Shown: positions 33,114 to 42,548 of the stretch, in pieces
How positions within the stretch are numbered: the first letter of the stretch is position 1
Layout: every line of letters starts with the position of its first letter
Assembly (NCBI RefSeq): GCF_000309385.1
Contig: NZ_JH976537.1
Coordinates: forward strand, 2,571,814 to 2,635,813
DNA from: Nodosilinea nodulosa PCC 7104
GTDB lineage: Bacteria; Cyanobacteriota; Cyanobacteriia; Phormidesmidales; Phormidesmidaceae
Length of the DNA stretch: 64,000 nt
Direction of reading: 5' to 3'
Made by a program: the position numbers and the translations under genes
Notes under the pieces: generated by a model
Database searches by the model: none
What the model was told of the DNA's origin: nothing
Seen by the model: the letters and a program-made list of their open reading frames with translations, nothing else

Positions 33114-35978
33114 TTAATCGCCCCCCCTCTCCTCATCTCCCCATCCCCCCATCTCTTCCTGCCGCCAGCTATGCACCAGCGCGTGGGCCTTCTCTTCGTC
33201 GGCCGCCATAAACAGGTTGCCGATGTCGAACAGCAGCTGGGTGGTGCCGTCGTAGCCCACGGTGCAGCGGCGACCGTTGCCGAGGCGATCGAACACCGGA
33301 AAGCCCAGGCGGTAGAGGGGAATGTCTAGCTTTTTCGCCAGGGCTTTGAGGTTGGAGTTGCCAATCAGCAGGTCGGCCCCCTGGGCGAGTTCGGCGAAGT
33401 CCTCCAGGTCGCCGAGGGTAACGGTGTCAATGGGCAGGTCTTTCAGCAGCTGGGATTTGGTGGTGGTGACGGCGGCGTGGACCTCGGCCCCGGTGGTTTT
33501 GAGCCACCAGGCGATCGCATAGAGCAGATCCGGCTCCAGGGCCAGGGCCACCCGCTTGCGGCCAAAGAAAAAGTGGGTATCTAGAATGGCATCCTGAAGC
33601 TGCTGGCGCTGGTGCTGATATTTTTCGGGCACGGGCTGGCCGCTGATCACGGCGAGCTGATGCACAAAGCGATCGACCTCGGCTAGCCCGGTGAGGCTGT
33701 TAAACACGGCAAACTCAGTGCCGAAACGCTGCTGCAAAATCTCGGCGGCGGTGGTCATGGTGTGGCCGATCGCCAGGGTAAAGCTGGAATGGTGCAGCGA
33801 TCGCAGTTCATCTACGCTCGTGCCGCCGCTGGTCACGGCGCTGTAGTCGTCGGCCAGGTGGCCATCCAGCGAGGCCGACAGGTCGGGCAGCACCACCGGC
33901 TTGAGGTTAAAGGCGCGGACCATGTCCTTCACCGCCTGCACATCGGCCGGTGCCAGGGATGGCCCCGCCAGCACCGTCACCTGAAACCGCGCGGTAGGAG
34001 CTGGGTGAGGATAGAACGGGTCAGCCTCCAGGGAATCAAGATCCAGATCATTCAGGTCATTTGCAGAGCCGATGGGAATATCTCGCACCAGGGCTTCCAC
34101 GGCGGCGGCGTAGCCGTCCTGGAGCGCGCCTTTGAAATCGGGGGTGGAGGCGAAGGCGATCGGCAGGTTGGCCAACTCGGGTTGACGCTGGCGCAGGGTG
34201 CGCAAAATGCCTTCCATGTCGTCGCCGCGGGTTTCGGTCAGGCCCGTGGTGCAGAGGCCGATGATCTCGGGCTTGGCCTTCTCCAGCAGCGTCAGCATCG
34301 CTGTTTCAACGTTGTCTTCACCGCCCAGGATCGTCGTCACCTCGGTCATGGCAGTGGTGGAGAGGGGAATGGCTTCGCGGAAGTGGCGCACCAGCATCAC
34401 CTTGGCGAAGGCGGTGCAGCCCTGGGAACCGTGGAACAGCGGCATAATGCCCTTGATGCCCAGGTAGGCGAGGGCGGCACCGAGGGGCTGGCTTTGTTTG
34501 AGGGGGTTGACGGCGATGGCCTTGCGGCGAGAGAGAACCTTTGTGGGAGCTGGGGGGCCAGGGGGCAGGGAGGCGGTTGGGGCTGTTTGTTCCCCTGCTC
34601 CTTCGCTCCTCTGCTCCCACGGCGCAACCTGCCGCACCTGCTGCCAAATCGGGCTATGCAGCGCTTCATCCAGCTCTTTCGCCATCTCGATCATGCCGAG
34701 GTAGCCGGCGTAGGGGTGGTGGCGCTCCTGGTTGATGTCGAGGAAGGGGATGCGGGCTTTGAGGGCGGTGTACTGGTTGCGGCCCCCGGCGATCAGCATG
34801 TCGGCGTTGGTTTTGGCGATTACTTTCAGCAGCTCCTGGGCGTTGCCTTTTTGCAGCATGATGCCGTCTTTGCCCAGCAGGGTTTTGATCCGGGCTTTGT
34901 CTTCTTCGGTGCTCTTTTTGGTGCTGGTGGCCACGACTTCGATGCCCAGGTCATTGGCGGCGGAGATGATTGACCAGCTCTTGACTCCGCCCGTGTAGAG
35001 CACCACCCGCTTGCCCTGGAGGCGCTGGCGGTAGGGGGCCAGCTGGGCCTGGAGGGTGGCGGTCTCTTGGGCAATCAGGGCTTCGACCCGGGCCATCAGG
35101 CTCCCATCGGCAAAGTGGGAGGCGATCGCCCGCAGCAGATTGTTCATATCCTCCACGCCGTAGATCGACGCTTCGATGTAGGGAATGCCGTAGCGCTCCT
35201 GCATCTTGTGGGCCATGTTGATCAGCGCCTTGGAGCAGATCATCACGTTGAGCCTGGCGCGGTGGGCGTAGGTGATCTCCCGGTAGCGGGCATCGCCGGT
35301 AATCTTGGCCAGCACCCGAATGCCCAGCTTCTCCAGCAGCGGCGTTACGCCCCACATTTCCCCGGCGATGTTGTACTCGCCGATCAGGTTGATGTCATAG
35401 GGGGTGGTGTAGTCGGGCTCGCCCGTGCCGACGACGTACTCCAGCAGAGCCTCGCCGCCGATGCGGTTGCCCAGGTTTTTGCTGCCCACAAAGCCGGGGG
35501 AACTGACCGGAATGACGGGAATCTCGAATTTCTCGCTGGCGGCTCTGCACACCACCTCCAGATCGTCGCCAATCAGCGCCGTGACGCAGGTGAGGTAGAC
35601 GAACACGGCGGCGGGGCTGTAGCGCTCCTTGACTTCGTGGATCGCCTTGTAGAGCTTCTTTTCTCCGCCAAAGATAATGTCGTTTTCGCTCAGGTCGGTG
35701 GTGAACCCCATTTTGTAGATCATCGGTCCCGACGAAAGGCTGCCCCGGCTGCCCCAGGAGTTGCCCGCACAGGCGATCGGGCCGTGCACCAGGTGGGCCA
35801 CATCGGTGATCGGCACCAGAGCAATGCTGGCTCCGTCGAAGGCGCATCCTCCCTGGGCCGCACCGGGCTGGGCCTGCTGCTGGCAGGCTTTGTTTTTGCC
35901 CTTCTCGCCTTTTTTGTGATTGTGCTCACAGCCCGGCTGGGTTAGGAGTTCGTTGATTTTGCCAGAGGTCATTTTCAT
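33114..35978 (-). CDS. nifEN: Fused nitrogenase cofactor scaffold NifEN
   Basis: 954 aa from ATG 35978 (MKMTSGKINEL). Residues 1-450 are NifE, with a Cys-rich N-terminus (PGCEHNH, GGCAFDGASIAL) and HGPIACAGNSWGSRGS. Residues about 451-479 are a Pro/Ala/Gly linker; residues 480-954 are NifN (PLFHGSQGCTAFAKVMLVRH, CTTGLTETRGDD). The reading is open with no stop or frameshift. NifEN matures NifB-co to FeMo-co. NifE and NifN are usually two proteins. The linker DNA (34541-34626) is the same GCTCCCCTGCTCC repeat as the intergenic spacers. Confidence 0.95.
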   Translation of the reverse strand: MKMTSGKINELLTQPGCEHNHKKGEKGKNKACQQQAQPGAAQGGCAFDGASIALVPITDVAHLVHGPIACAGNSWGSRGSLSSGPMIYKMGFTTDLSENDIIFGGEKKLYKAIHEVKERYSPAAVFVYLTCVTALIGDDLEVVCRAASEKFEIPVIPVSSPGFVGSKNLGNRIGGEALLEYVVGTGEPDYTTPYDINLIGEYNIAGEMWGVTPLLEKLGIRVLAKITGDARYREITYAHRARLNVMICSKALINMAHKMQERYGIPYIEASIYGVEDMNNLLRAIASHFADGSLMARVEALIAQETATLQAQLAPYRQRLQGKRVVLYTGGVKSWSIISAANDLGIEVVATSTKKSTEEDKARIKTLLGKDGIMLQKGNAQELLKVIAKTNADMLIAGGRNQYTALKARIPFLDINQERHHPYAGYLGMIEMAKELDEALHSPIWQQVRQVAPWEQRSEGAGEQTAPTASLPPGPPAPTKVLSRRKAIAVNPLKQSQPLGAALAYLGIKGIMPLFHGSQGCTAFAKVMLVRHFREAIPLSTTAMTEVTTILGGEDNVETAMLTLLEKAKPEIIGLCTTGLTETRGDDMEGILRTLRQRQPELANLPIAFASTPDFKGALQDGYAAAVEALVRDIPIGSANDLNDLDLDSLEADPFYPHPAPTARFQVTVLAGPSLAPADVQAVKDMVRAFNLKPVVLPDLSASLDGHLADDYSAVTSGGTSVDELRSLHHSSFTLAIGHTMTTAAEILQQRFGTEFAVFNSLTGLAEVDRFVHQLAVISGQPVPEKYQHQRQQLQDAILDTHFFFGRKRVALALEPDLLYAIAWWLKTTGAEVHAAVTTTKSQLLKDLPIDTVTLGDLEDFAELAQGADLLIGNSNLKALAKKLDIPLYRLGFPVFDRLGNGRRCTVGYDGTTQLLFDIGNLFMAADEEKAHALVHSWRQEEMGGWGDEERGGD

Positions 35979-35984
35979 GGCGAT

Positions 35985-36095
35985 GTGGGGAGGGAGGGGG
36001 CAGGGGAGCGGAGGGGCGTGGGGGCGTGGATGGGTGGGGGCGTGGATGGGTGGGCGGGTGGATGGGTGGGCGGGTGGATGGGGAGATGAGGGAGA
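35985..36095. repeat. GGATGGGTGGGCG tandem repeat spacer
   Basis: Repeats of GTGGATGGGTGGGCGGGTGGATG just upstream of nifEN. In-frame translation of these repeats extends the nifEN frame by 44 residues of Pro/His, which I treat as non-coding. Confidence 0.8.
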
Positions 36096-36099
36096 AACG

Positions 36100-36134
36100 G
36101 TAGGGTGCATTCGCGAAGCAATGCACCATTTCCG
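36100..36134. repeat. Dispersed repeat GTAGGGTGCAT family, copy 2
   Basis: GTAGGGTGCATTCGCG then AAGCAATGCACC, immediately after the stop of the Mo-nitrogenase C-terminal-domain gene. Matches 18655-18689. Confidence 0.7.
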
Positions 36135-36137
36135 AGG

Positions 36138-36464
36138 TCAGCAGATGTAGCGAGTCACGTCCTCGCCGCAGTCGTCGGCCAGGTGGCTCAGCGACCGAAA
36201 CCGCAGACCCACCAGCTCGTTGTAAACCGGGTTGAGTTCGCACAGGGCGGGGATTTGCACCGTGCGGCCCAAGAGAGAAATGTCGCGCTCAAAGGGGCAG
36301 CAGCAGGGGATGACGCGGCAGAGCAGGTGGGCAAGGCGGCGATCGCTCACCTCAATCTGATCGATCCAGCGCCGCAGGGGATTCCAGATATCGGAGCCAG
36401 TCTGCTGCCGAGGGACAGGTAGCGAGTGAATATGCGGATGGGAGGAGTCGGTGAGGAGTGCCAT
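36138..36464 (-). CDS. Mo-dependent nitrogenase C-terminal domain protein
   Basis: 108 aa. The segment RRLAHLLCRVIPCCCPFERDI with clustered Cys, followed by LGRTVQIPALCELNPVYNEL and FRSLSHLA, matches the Mo-nitro_C family, common in cyanobacteria near nif genes. Function unknown; the Cys cluster suggests metal or Fe-S binding. It lies between nifZ and nifEN on the same strand. Confidence 0.85.
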   Translation of the reverse strand: MALLTDSSHPHIHSLPVPRQQTGSDIWNPLRRWIDQIEVSDRRLAHLLCRVIPCCCPFERDISLLGRTVQIPALCELNPVYNELVGLRFRSLSHLADDCGEDVTRYIC

Positions 36465-36530
36465 GGGTCGGCCTCAAATTTCAGGATGTCGGGGCTGTTG
36501 AGATGGGGATGCTTTCTGCGTTATGAGCCT

Positions 36531-36559
36531 GGTGCATCGCTGTGCGGATGCACCCTACG
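36531..36559. repeat. Dispersed repeat GTAGGGTGCAT family, copy 3 (inverted)
   Basis: GGTGCATCGCTGTGCGGATG then CACCCTAC, in the gap between nifZ and the Mo-nitrogenase C-terminal-domain gene. Reverse orientation to copies 1 and 2. Confidence 0.7.
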
Positions 36560-36595
36560 GGTTGGGGGAGCGGGATTGAACAATCCAAAATCGCC

Positions 36596-36892
36596 TCACC
36601 AGTCTTCTTGCTCAATTAGGGGTTTGTAGTCTTCGTCGATTAGCTCCAGCTCGCGGCTCAGGCAGCCGACCACAAAATTGCTTTCGAGAAAATGGACTGA
36701 GTAAATGTAGGCCCGCTGCAGGTAAGTGCCAATGCCGACGACGTAGCCAATATCGCCCTTCTTAGCCAGGTGGAAGCCGATGTCTTTGCCGGGAAAGGTG
36801 CCATCGTTGCGGAGCACTTTGCGGGTGCGAACGCGGCTGCCCATATCGAATAGGGGGGGACTGTCGAGTTCAATCTCTTCAGAGAGTTTCAT
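36596..36892 (-). CDS. nifZ: NifZ, MoFe-protein maturation
   Basis: 98 aa. FDMGSRVRTRKVLRNDGTFP, then GDIGYVVGIGTYLQ and IYSVHFLESNFVVGC, the NifZ signature. NifZ helps form the second P-cluster of NifDK. It follows nifK by 115 bp. Confidence 0.93.
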   Translation of the reverse strand: MKLSEEIELDSPPLFDMGSRVRTRKVLRNDGTFPGKDIGFHLAKKGDIGYVVGIGTYLQRAYIYSVHFLESNFVVGCLSRELELIDEDYKPLIEQEDW

Positions 36893-37007
36893 GGCGAGAG
36901 GAAAAGTGAAGGGTGAAGAGCGGAATGCTGGGGGGCTGGGGAGAAGGGGGGCTGGGGAGAAGGCAGACTTGCTCCCTCGCTCCCCTTCTCCCTCGCTTCC
37001 TTTCCTC

Positions 37008-38582
37008 CTAGCGGATCAGGTCAAAGGAGATGTCCGTCTTGGCGGGCACGATGGTCTTGCGATCGAGTTCATCCAGAATGGTGTTAATAATCCAGTTGAA
37101 CTGATTGATCGCGCCCTGGTAGCCCAGGGTGGGGTAGCGGTGCATGTGGTGGCGATCGAAGATCGGGTAGCCGATTCGCACCAGGGGAGTGTGGGTGTCG
37201 CGCCACAGGTACTTGCCGTAGGAGTTGCCGATCAGCAGATCGACGGGCTCGGTGAACATCAGCGATCGCAGATGCCACAGATCCTTTTTGCCCCAGATGG
37301 TGGCCGCCTGGCCGTAGGGGCTGTTGGTCAGCACTTCGCGCAGCTCGGCCTCAAAGTCGGCGTTGCTGTTGGTGACCACGATGTGGACGGGCTCGGCTCC
37401 CATTTCCAGCAAGAACTGGGTAATGCCAAACACGTGGTCGGGGTCGCCGTAGAGGGCAATGCGCTTGCCGTGAATCCAGGCCTGGGAGTCGGTCAGAGCA
37501 TCTACGGCGCGGCCCCGCTCGGCTTGCAGTTCCTGGGGAATGGCTTTGCCGGTGATGGCGGAAAGGGCCATCAAAAACTCGTCGGTGCCCTTGATGCCAA
37601 AGGGGCGGAAGTTGTAGGTCTTTTGGCCCCACTCCTTGGCGATGTACTCCTGGGTTTTGGGGGTGGTGTACTTCTGCAAGAAAATGCTGCCTTCGGCATT
37701 GATCGAGTCGGCGGCTTCCTCCAGGGTGGTGAGGCCGTTATACATCTTGAATTCGCCCGTGTTGGGAGAGTCAAAGGTGTCGGAGTTGTCCGACAGGATG
37801 GTGTAGTCGATGCCGAACAGGCCCAAAATCCGCTTCAGCTCGCGGATATTGCCCACGTAGGGGTCAAAGCCCAGGTTGAAGTTGAACTTGCCGTTGGTGG
37901 TGGCGGCCTTTTTGCCTTCGGTCAGCGTCTTGAGGATGCTGATCAGCATGTTGTCGTAGCCGGTAATGTGGGAGCCGACAAAACTGGGGGTGTGAGCGGC
38001 AGGAACCGGCAATTCCTGCGGAATCAGCGCTTCGTTCTTGGCGGTTTGAATAAACGCACCAATGTCATCGCCAATTACCTCGGCCATGCAGGTGGTGCAG
38101 AGGGCAATCATCTTGGGCTTGTATAGCTCGTAGGCGTTTTCCAGGCCCTGCTTCAGGTTGCTGAGGCCGCCAAACACCGCCGCATCTTCCGTCATCGAAG
38201 AAGACACCGCCTGGAAGGGCTCTTTGTAGTTGCGGGTCAGGTGGGTGCGGAAGTAGGCGACGCAGCCCTGGGACCCGTGGCTGTAGGGCAGAGTGCCCTC
38301 AAAGCCCGAGGCCACAAACAGCGAACCGAGCGGCTGGCAGGCCTTGGCCGGGTTAATGGTGAGGGCTTCGCGGGCGAAGTTCTTTTCCCGGTAGTCCCAG
38401 CCTTTGGTCCATTCAGCGGTCTCGGCCACTACATCGCGATCGTGGGCACCTTCAAACTGGCGCTTGTACTCAAATAGGGCCTGGTACTGGTCTGTGTGGA
38501 ACAGGTCAAAGTGGTCTTGAATCTTTTGGGGATTCTCCGCCCCACAGGGGGTCGGGATGGTGTTTTCGTCGTTCTGAGTCAT
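37008..38582 (-). CDS. nifK: Nitrogenase MoFe protein beta subunit
   Basis: 524 aa, normal length. The P-cluster Cys are seen in YSHGSQGCVAYFRTHLTRN and CTTCMAEVIGDD, with a further Cys in the N-terminal NPAKACQPLG. It pairs with NifD in the alpha2beta2 MoFe protein. nifD lies 142 bp upstream on the same strand, the gap holding a short repeat spacer. Confidence 0.98.
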   Translation of the reverse strand: MTQNDENTIPTPCGAENPQKIQDHFDLFHTDQYQALFEYKRQFEGAHDRDVVAETAEWTKGWDYREKNFAREALTINPAKACQPLGSLFVASGFEGTLPYSHGSQGCVAYFRTHLTRNYKEPFQAVSSSMTEDAAVFGGLSNLKQGLENAYELYKPKMIALCTTCMAEVIGDDIGAFIQTAKNEALIPQELPVPAAHTPSFVGSHITGYDNMLISILKTLTEGKKAATTNGKFNFNLGFDPYVGNIRELKRILGLFGIDYTILSDNSDTFDSPNTGEFKMYNGLTTLEEAADSINAEGSIFLQKYTTPKTQEYIAKEWGQKTYNFRPFGIKGTDEFLMALSAITGKAIPQELQAERGRAVDALTDSQAWIHGKRIALYGDPDHVFGITQFLLEMGAEPVHIVVTNSNADFEAELREVLTNSPYGQAATIWGKKDLWHLRSLMFTEPVDLLIGNSYGKYLWRDTHTPLVRIGYPIFDRHHMHRYPTLGYQGAINQFNWIINTILDELDRKTIVPAKTDISFDLIR

Positions 38583-38724
38583 GACTGTCTCCTTGGGAGA
38601 GGATGAGGGGTAGGGTTTGAGTAGAGGGTGGAGGGCGGCGGGGCTGGGGGGCTGGGGGGCGACAGGGCTGGGGGATGCACTACCCTTGCTCCCTCTCTCC
38701 CTAGCTCCCCCTCTCCCGTGCTTT

Positions 38725-40170
38725 CTAGCTATTCCACGGTGCGTTGACCAAGCCCCAGGTGGGGTTATTCACGGCCATGTCCATGTCGCGGGCGAAGACT
38801 TCAAAGCCTTCGTAGCCGTGGTAGGGGCCGGAGTAATCCCAGGAGTGCATCTGGCGGAAGGGCAGGGCCATTTTCTGGAAGACGTACTTCTCTTTGATGC
38901 CAGCGGCGATCAGGTCTGGCTTCAGCTGCTTGGCCAGTTCTTCAAACTCAAAACCGCTGACGTCGTCGTAGATGACGGTGCCTTCGTCGACATACTCGGC
39001 GGTGCGCTTGTAGTCGTCGCCGTGGCCGAACTCGTAGCCGGTGCCGATCACCTTCATACCCAGGTCTTCGAAGGCGGGAATGACGTGGCGGGGGCGCAGA
39101 CCGCCGACCATCATCATCACTTGCTTGCCCTCCAGGCGGGAGCGATATTTCTCGACGATCGCATCCATGCGGGGCTGGAAGCTGGCGATTACCGCTTCTG
39201 CTTTGGCCTGAATGGTCTCGTCAAACTGGGCCGCAATCTTGCGCAGCGACTTGGCGATCTGGGTGGGGCCAAAGAAGTTGTACTCTAGCCAGCCAATACC
39301 GTACTTCTCTTCCATGAAGCGGCAGATGTAGTTCATGGAGCGGTAGCAGTGGATCAGGTTAAGCTTGGCCAGGGGGGTCATCACCACTTCGTTGAAGGTG
39401 CCATCGCCAGAGAACTGGCAGATGACGCGGAGGCCGATCGCCTCCAGCAGCATGCGGCTGGGCCAGGCGTCGCCGCCGATGTTGTAGTCGCCGATGATGT
39501 TGACATCGTAGGGGCCGGGCTCGTAGCCTTCGGGCAGCTGGCGGTACTCATCGGCCTTGGGCAGCACCCAGTCGCGCACGGTGTCGTTGGCGATGTGGTG
39601 ACCGAGGGATTGAGACACGCCCCGGAAGCCTTCGCAGCGCACGGGCACCACGGGCTTGCCGTATTCCTTGGCTTTCTTCTTGGCGACGGCTTCAATGTCG
39701 TCGCCAATCAGACCCACCGGACATTCCGACTCAATCGTGGTGCCTTTGCTGAGGGGGAAAAGCACTTCCAGTTCGTCGATCAGCTTGTCGAGTTTTTTGT
39801 CGCCGCCAAAGACAATGTCGCGCTCCTGGAAGTCGGAGGTGAACTGCATGGTGCCAAAGGTGTCGACCCCGGTGGTGCCGATGTAGTAGTTGCGGCGGCC
39901 CGACCAGGAGTAGTAGCCGCAGCCGACGGGGCCGTGGCTGATGTGGATCATGTCTTTGACCGGGCCCCAGACTACACCCTTGGCCCCTGCATAGGCACAG
40001 CCACGGGTGGTCATTACGCCGGGAACAGACTTTTTGTTGGATTTGACACCGCAGTCGGAAGCGCCTTCTTCGGTCACATTCAGGTGCTTGGAGCGGCTCT
40101 TTTTAGCTTTGTCGGGGTACGCCTCCAGGACCTCCTGGACGAGCGCTTTTCTGTCTTCTACGGTAGTCAT
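38725..40170 (-). CDS. nifD: Nitrogenase MoFe protein alpha subunit
   Basis: 481 aa. P-cluster Cys in [23 protein letters not shown] and [10 protein letters not shown]. The FeMo-cofactor ligands are the Cys in [11 protein letters not shown] and the His in [16 protein letters not shown]. This is a Mo-type NifD with no in-frame element or interruption, in contrast to heterocystous strains that carry excision elements here. nifH lies 126 bp upstream. Confidence 0.98.
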   Translation of the reverse strand: MTTVEDRKALVQEVLEAYPDKAKKSRSKHLNVTEEGASDCGVKSNKKSVPGVMTTRGCAYAGAKGVVWGPVKDMIHISHGPVGCGYYSWSGRRNYYIGTTGVDTFGTMQFTSDFQERDIVFGGDKKLDKLIDELEVLFPLSKGTTIESECPVGLIGDDIEAVAKKKAKEYGKPVVPVRCEGFRGVSQSLGHHIANDTVRDWVLPKADEYRQLPEGYEPGPYDVNIIGDYNIGGDAWPSRMLLEAIGLRVICQFSGDGTFNEVVMTPLAKLNLIHCYRSMNYICRFMEEKYGIGWLEYNFFGPTQIAKSLRKIAAQFDETIQAKAEAVIASFQPRMDAIVEKYRSRLEGKQVMMMVGGLRPRHVIPAFEDLGMKVIGTGYEFGHGDDYKRTAEYVDEGTVIYDDVSGFEFEELAKQLKPDLIAAGIKEKYVFQKMALPFRQMHSWDYSGPYHGYEGFEVFARDMDMAVNNPTWGLVNAPWNS

Positions 40171-40226
40171 GGTGCCCTCTTGGGTAGGGTGGATGGGGGG
40201 ATGGAGAGATGGGGAGATGGGGAGAG

Positions 40227-40281
40227 ACCGGGTTTCTGCTGGGTTAGGCGATCGCCTAGGGTAATGACCTAGAAACCCGGT
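40227..40281 (-). terminator. nifH-nifD intergenic stem-loop
   Basis: Eleven-bp perfect arms ACCGGGTTTCT and AGAAACCCGGT enclose an inner palindrome TAGGCGATCGCCTA. It lies directly after the nifH stop. Such stem-loops between nifH and nifD are known to stabilise or attenuate nifH transcripts; full termination is not implied. Confidence 0.65.
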
Positions 40282-40296
40282 TTTGAGCGCGAGGGG

Positions 40297-41238
<942 letters not shown>

Positions 41239-41334
41239 TCACGAGACAGGTGTGGGTGTTGAACTCTGGAAGGCTTTTGGGTCAAGGCTGCGGGGCAGGG
41301 CGGGGGCGATCGCCCGAAATGGAGGGGGTTGGGG

Positions 41335-41395
41335 GGAGTCATGGGATTGGGGGCGTGGGGGCGTGGGGGCATGGGGGCGTGGGGGCGTGATCTTG
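41335..41395. repeat. GGGGGCGTGGGGGCGTG repeat spacer
   Basis: Tandem GTGGGGGCG/ATGGGGGCG units in the nifU-nifH spacer. Confidence 0.75.
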
Positions 41396-41412
41396 CTTAC
41401 TCCATCACCCCG

Positions 41413-42375
41413 TCACCCCCCGACCTCTTGAACAACGAGTGTCGGCAAAACCAAATCCTTCAATTTCGCCTCGATCGCATACTTGAGCGTGGCGTTGCTG
41501 CTGGCGCAGGAGCCGCAGGCCCCCTGGAGCTTGACCAGCACGCGATCGCCCTCGACATCGTGGAGCTGCACATCGCCGCCGTCGGCGATCAGCAGGGGGC
41601 GAATTTCGCTGTCTAGCACCTGCTGAATCAGAGTGATCTTTTGAATGTTGGTGAGGATGGGTAGAGGCAGGGGGGCGACGGCGCTAGGGAGCGGAGGGGC
41701 AGCGGTCACAACCTGCTCCCCTGCTCCCCTGCTCCCCTGCTCCTCCGCGATCGCAGTTTTTACCGCCACTGCCGCCACCGCCAGTTCCTGCTGCACCTCG
41801 GCGATCAGGTCTTCAATATCGGCCAGGCAAGAGCTACAGCCGCCGCCTGCCTTCACATAGTTGGTCACCTGCTCCACGGTGGTCAGGTGGTTGTCGCGAA
41901 TGACGCGCTTGATGCGGGGCTCGGTGACGCCGTAGCACTTGCAGATCAAGGTGCCTTCGTCGTCGTCATCGTGGTCAGCCACGGCAATGCCGCGATACTT
42001 GTAGATGGCGGCTTCCAGCGCCTCCTGCCCCATCACCGAGCAGTGCATTTTGGCCTCGGGCAGGCCACCCAAAAAGTCGGCAATGTCATGGTTGGTGATC
42101 TGCAGCGCCTGATCCAGGGTTTTGCCCTTGATGATTTCGGTCAGGGCCGACGAAGATGCGATCGCGCTGGTGCAGCCAAAGGTCTGAAACCGGGCATCCA
42201 GAATTTTCTCCTGGTCTTCTTTAATCTTTAGGTGCAGCCGCAGGGCGTCGCCGCAGGCAATGCTGCCCACTTCGCCAAACACCACGGCCACACCGGGTTC
42301 TGCTGCGGGCTCGATCGTGCCCTGGTTAACGGGGTTGTAGAACAGGTCGAGGACTTTATCGGTGTATTCCCACAT
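41413..42375 (-). CDS. nifU: Fe-S cluster scaffold NifU (three-domain)
   Basis: 320 aa. An IscU-like N-domain with scaffold Cys (GSIACGDAL, QTFGCTSAI), a central [2Fe-2S] domain (CKCYGVTE, GGGCSSCLADI), and a C-terminal Nfu domain (GACGSCASSNATLK). A linker at about residues 207-240 (Pro/Ala/Glu-rich) is encoded by CTGCTCCC tandem repeats at 41711-41745, the same unit as the intergenic spacers. It builds clusters on sulfur supplied by NifS. Confidence 0.97.
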   Translation of the reverse strand: MWEYTDKVLDLFYNPVNQGTIEPAAEPGVAVVFGEVGSIACGDALRLHLKIKEDQEKILDARFQTFGCTSAIASSSALTEIIKGKTLDQALQITNHDIADFLGGLPEAKMHCSVMGQEALEAAIYKYRGIAVADHDDDDEGTLICKCYGVTEPRIKRVIRDNHLTTVEQVTNYVKAGGGCSSCLADIEDLIAEVQQELAVAAVAVKTAIAEEQGSRGAGEQVVTAAPPLPSAVAPLPLPILTNIQKITLIQQVLDSEIRPLLIADGGDVQLHDVEGDRVLVKLQGACGSCASSNATLKYAIEAKLKDLVLPTLVVQEVGG

Positions 42376-42399
42376 GGCGGTTTCGGGGGGTGAGGGATA

Positions 42400-42519
42400 G
42401 GGGCGAGGGAGTGGATGGGTGGATGGGTGTAGGGGTGTAGGGGTGTAGGGGTGTAGGGGTGGATGGGTGTAGGGGTGGATGGGTGTAGGGGTGGATGGGT
42501 GTAGGGGTGGATGGGTGTA
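42400..42519. repeat. GTGTAGGGGTGGATGG tandem repeat spacer
   Basis: About 120 bp of units GTGTAGGG and GGATGGGTGTAGGGGT repeated at least four times between nifS and nifU; the longest clean tandem array in the window and probably variable in copy number. Confidence 0.85.
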
Positions 42520-42544
42520 GTAGGGCGAACAGCGTTCGCCCTAC
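42520..42544 (-). terminator. Hairpin just after nifS
   Basis: Perfect 11-bp stem (GTAGGGCGAAC and GTTCGCCCTAC) with an AGC loop, starting 4 bp after the nifS stop. It belongs to a dispersed hairpin family (compare 18411-18440). No T-run, so it may process or attenuate rather than stop transcription into nifU. Confidence 0.6.
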
Positions 42545-42548
42545 GTGG

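Noticed and set aside
38725..40170. nifD excision element
   Set aside because: nifD reads continuously with all ligands and no recombinase gene is present.
42400..42519. Possible CRISPR array in the nifS-nifU spacer
   Set aside because: Units are 8 and 16 bp, directly tandem with no unique spacers and no cas genes; a simple tandem repeat.
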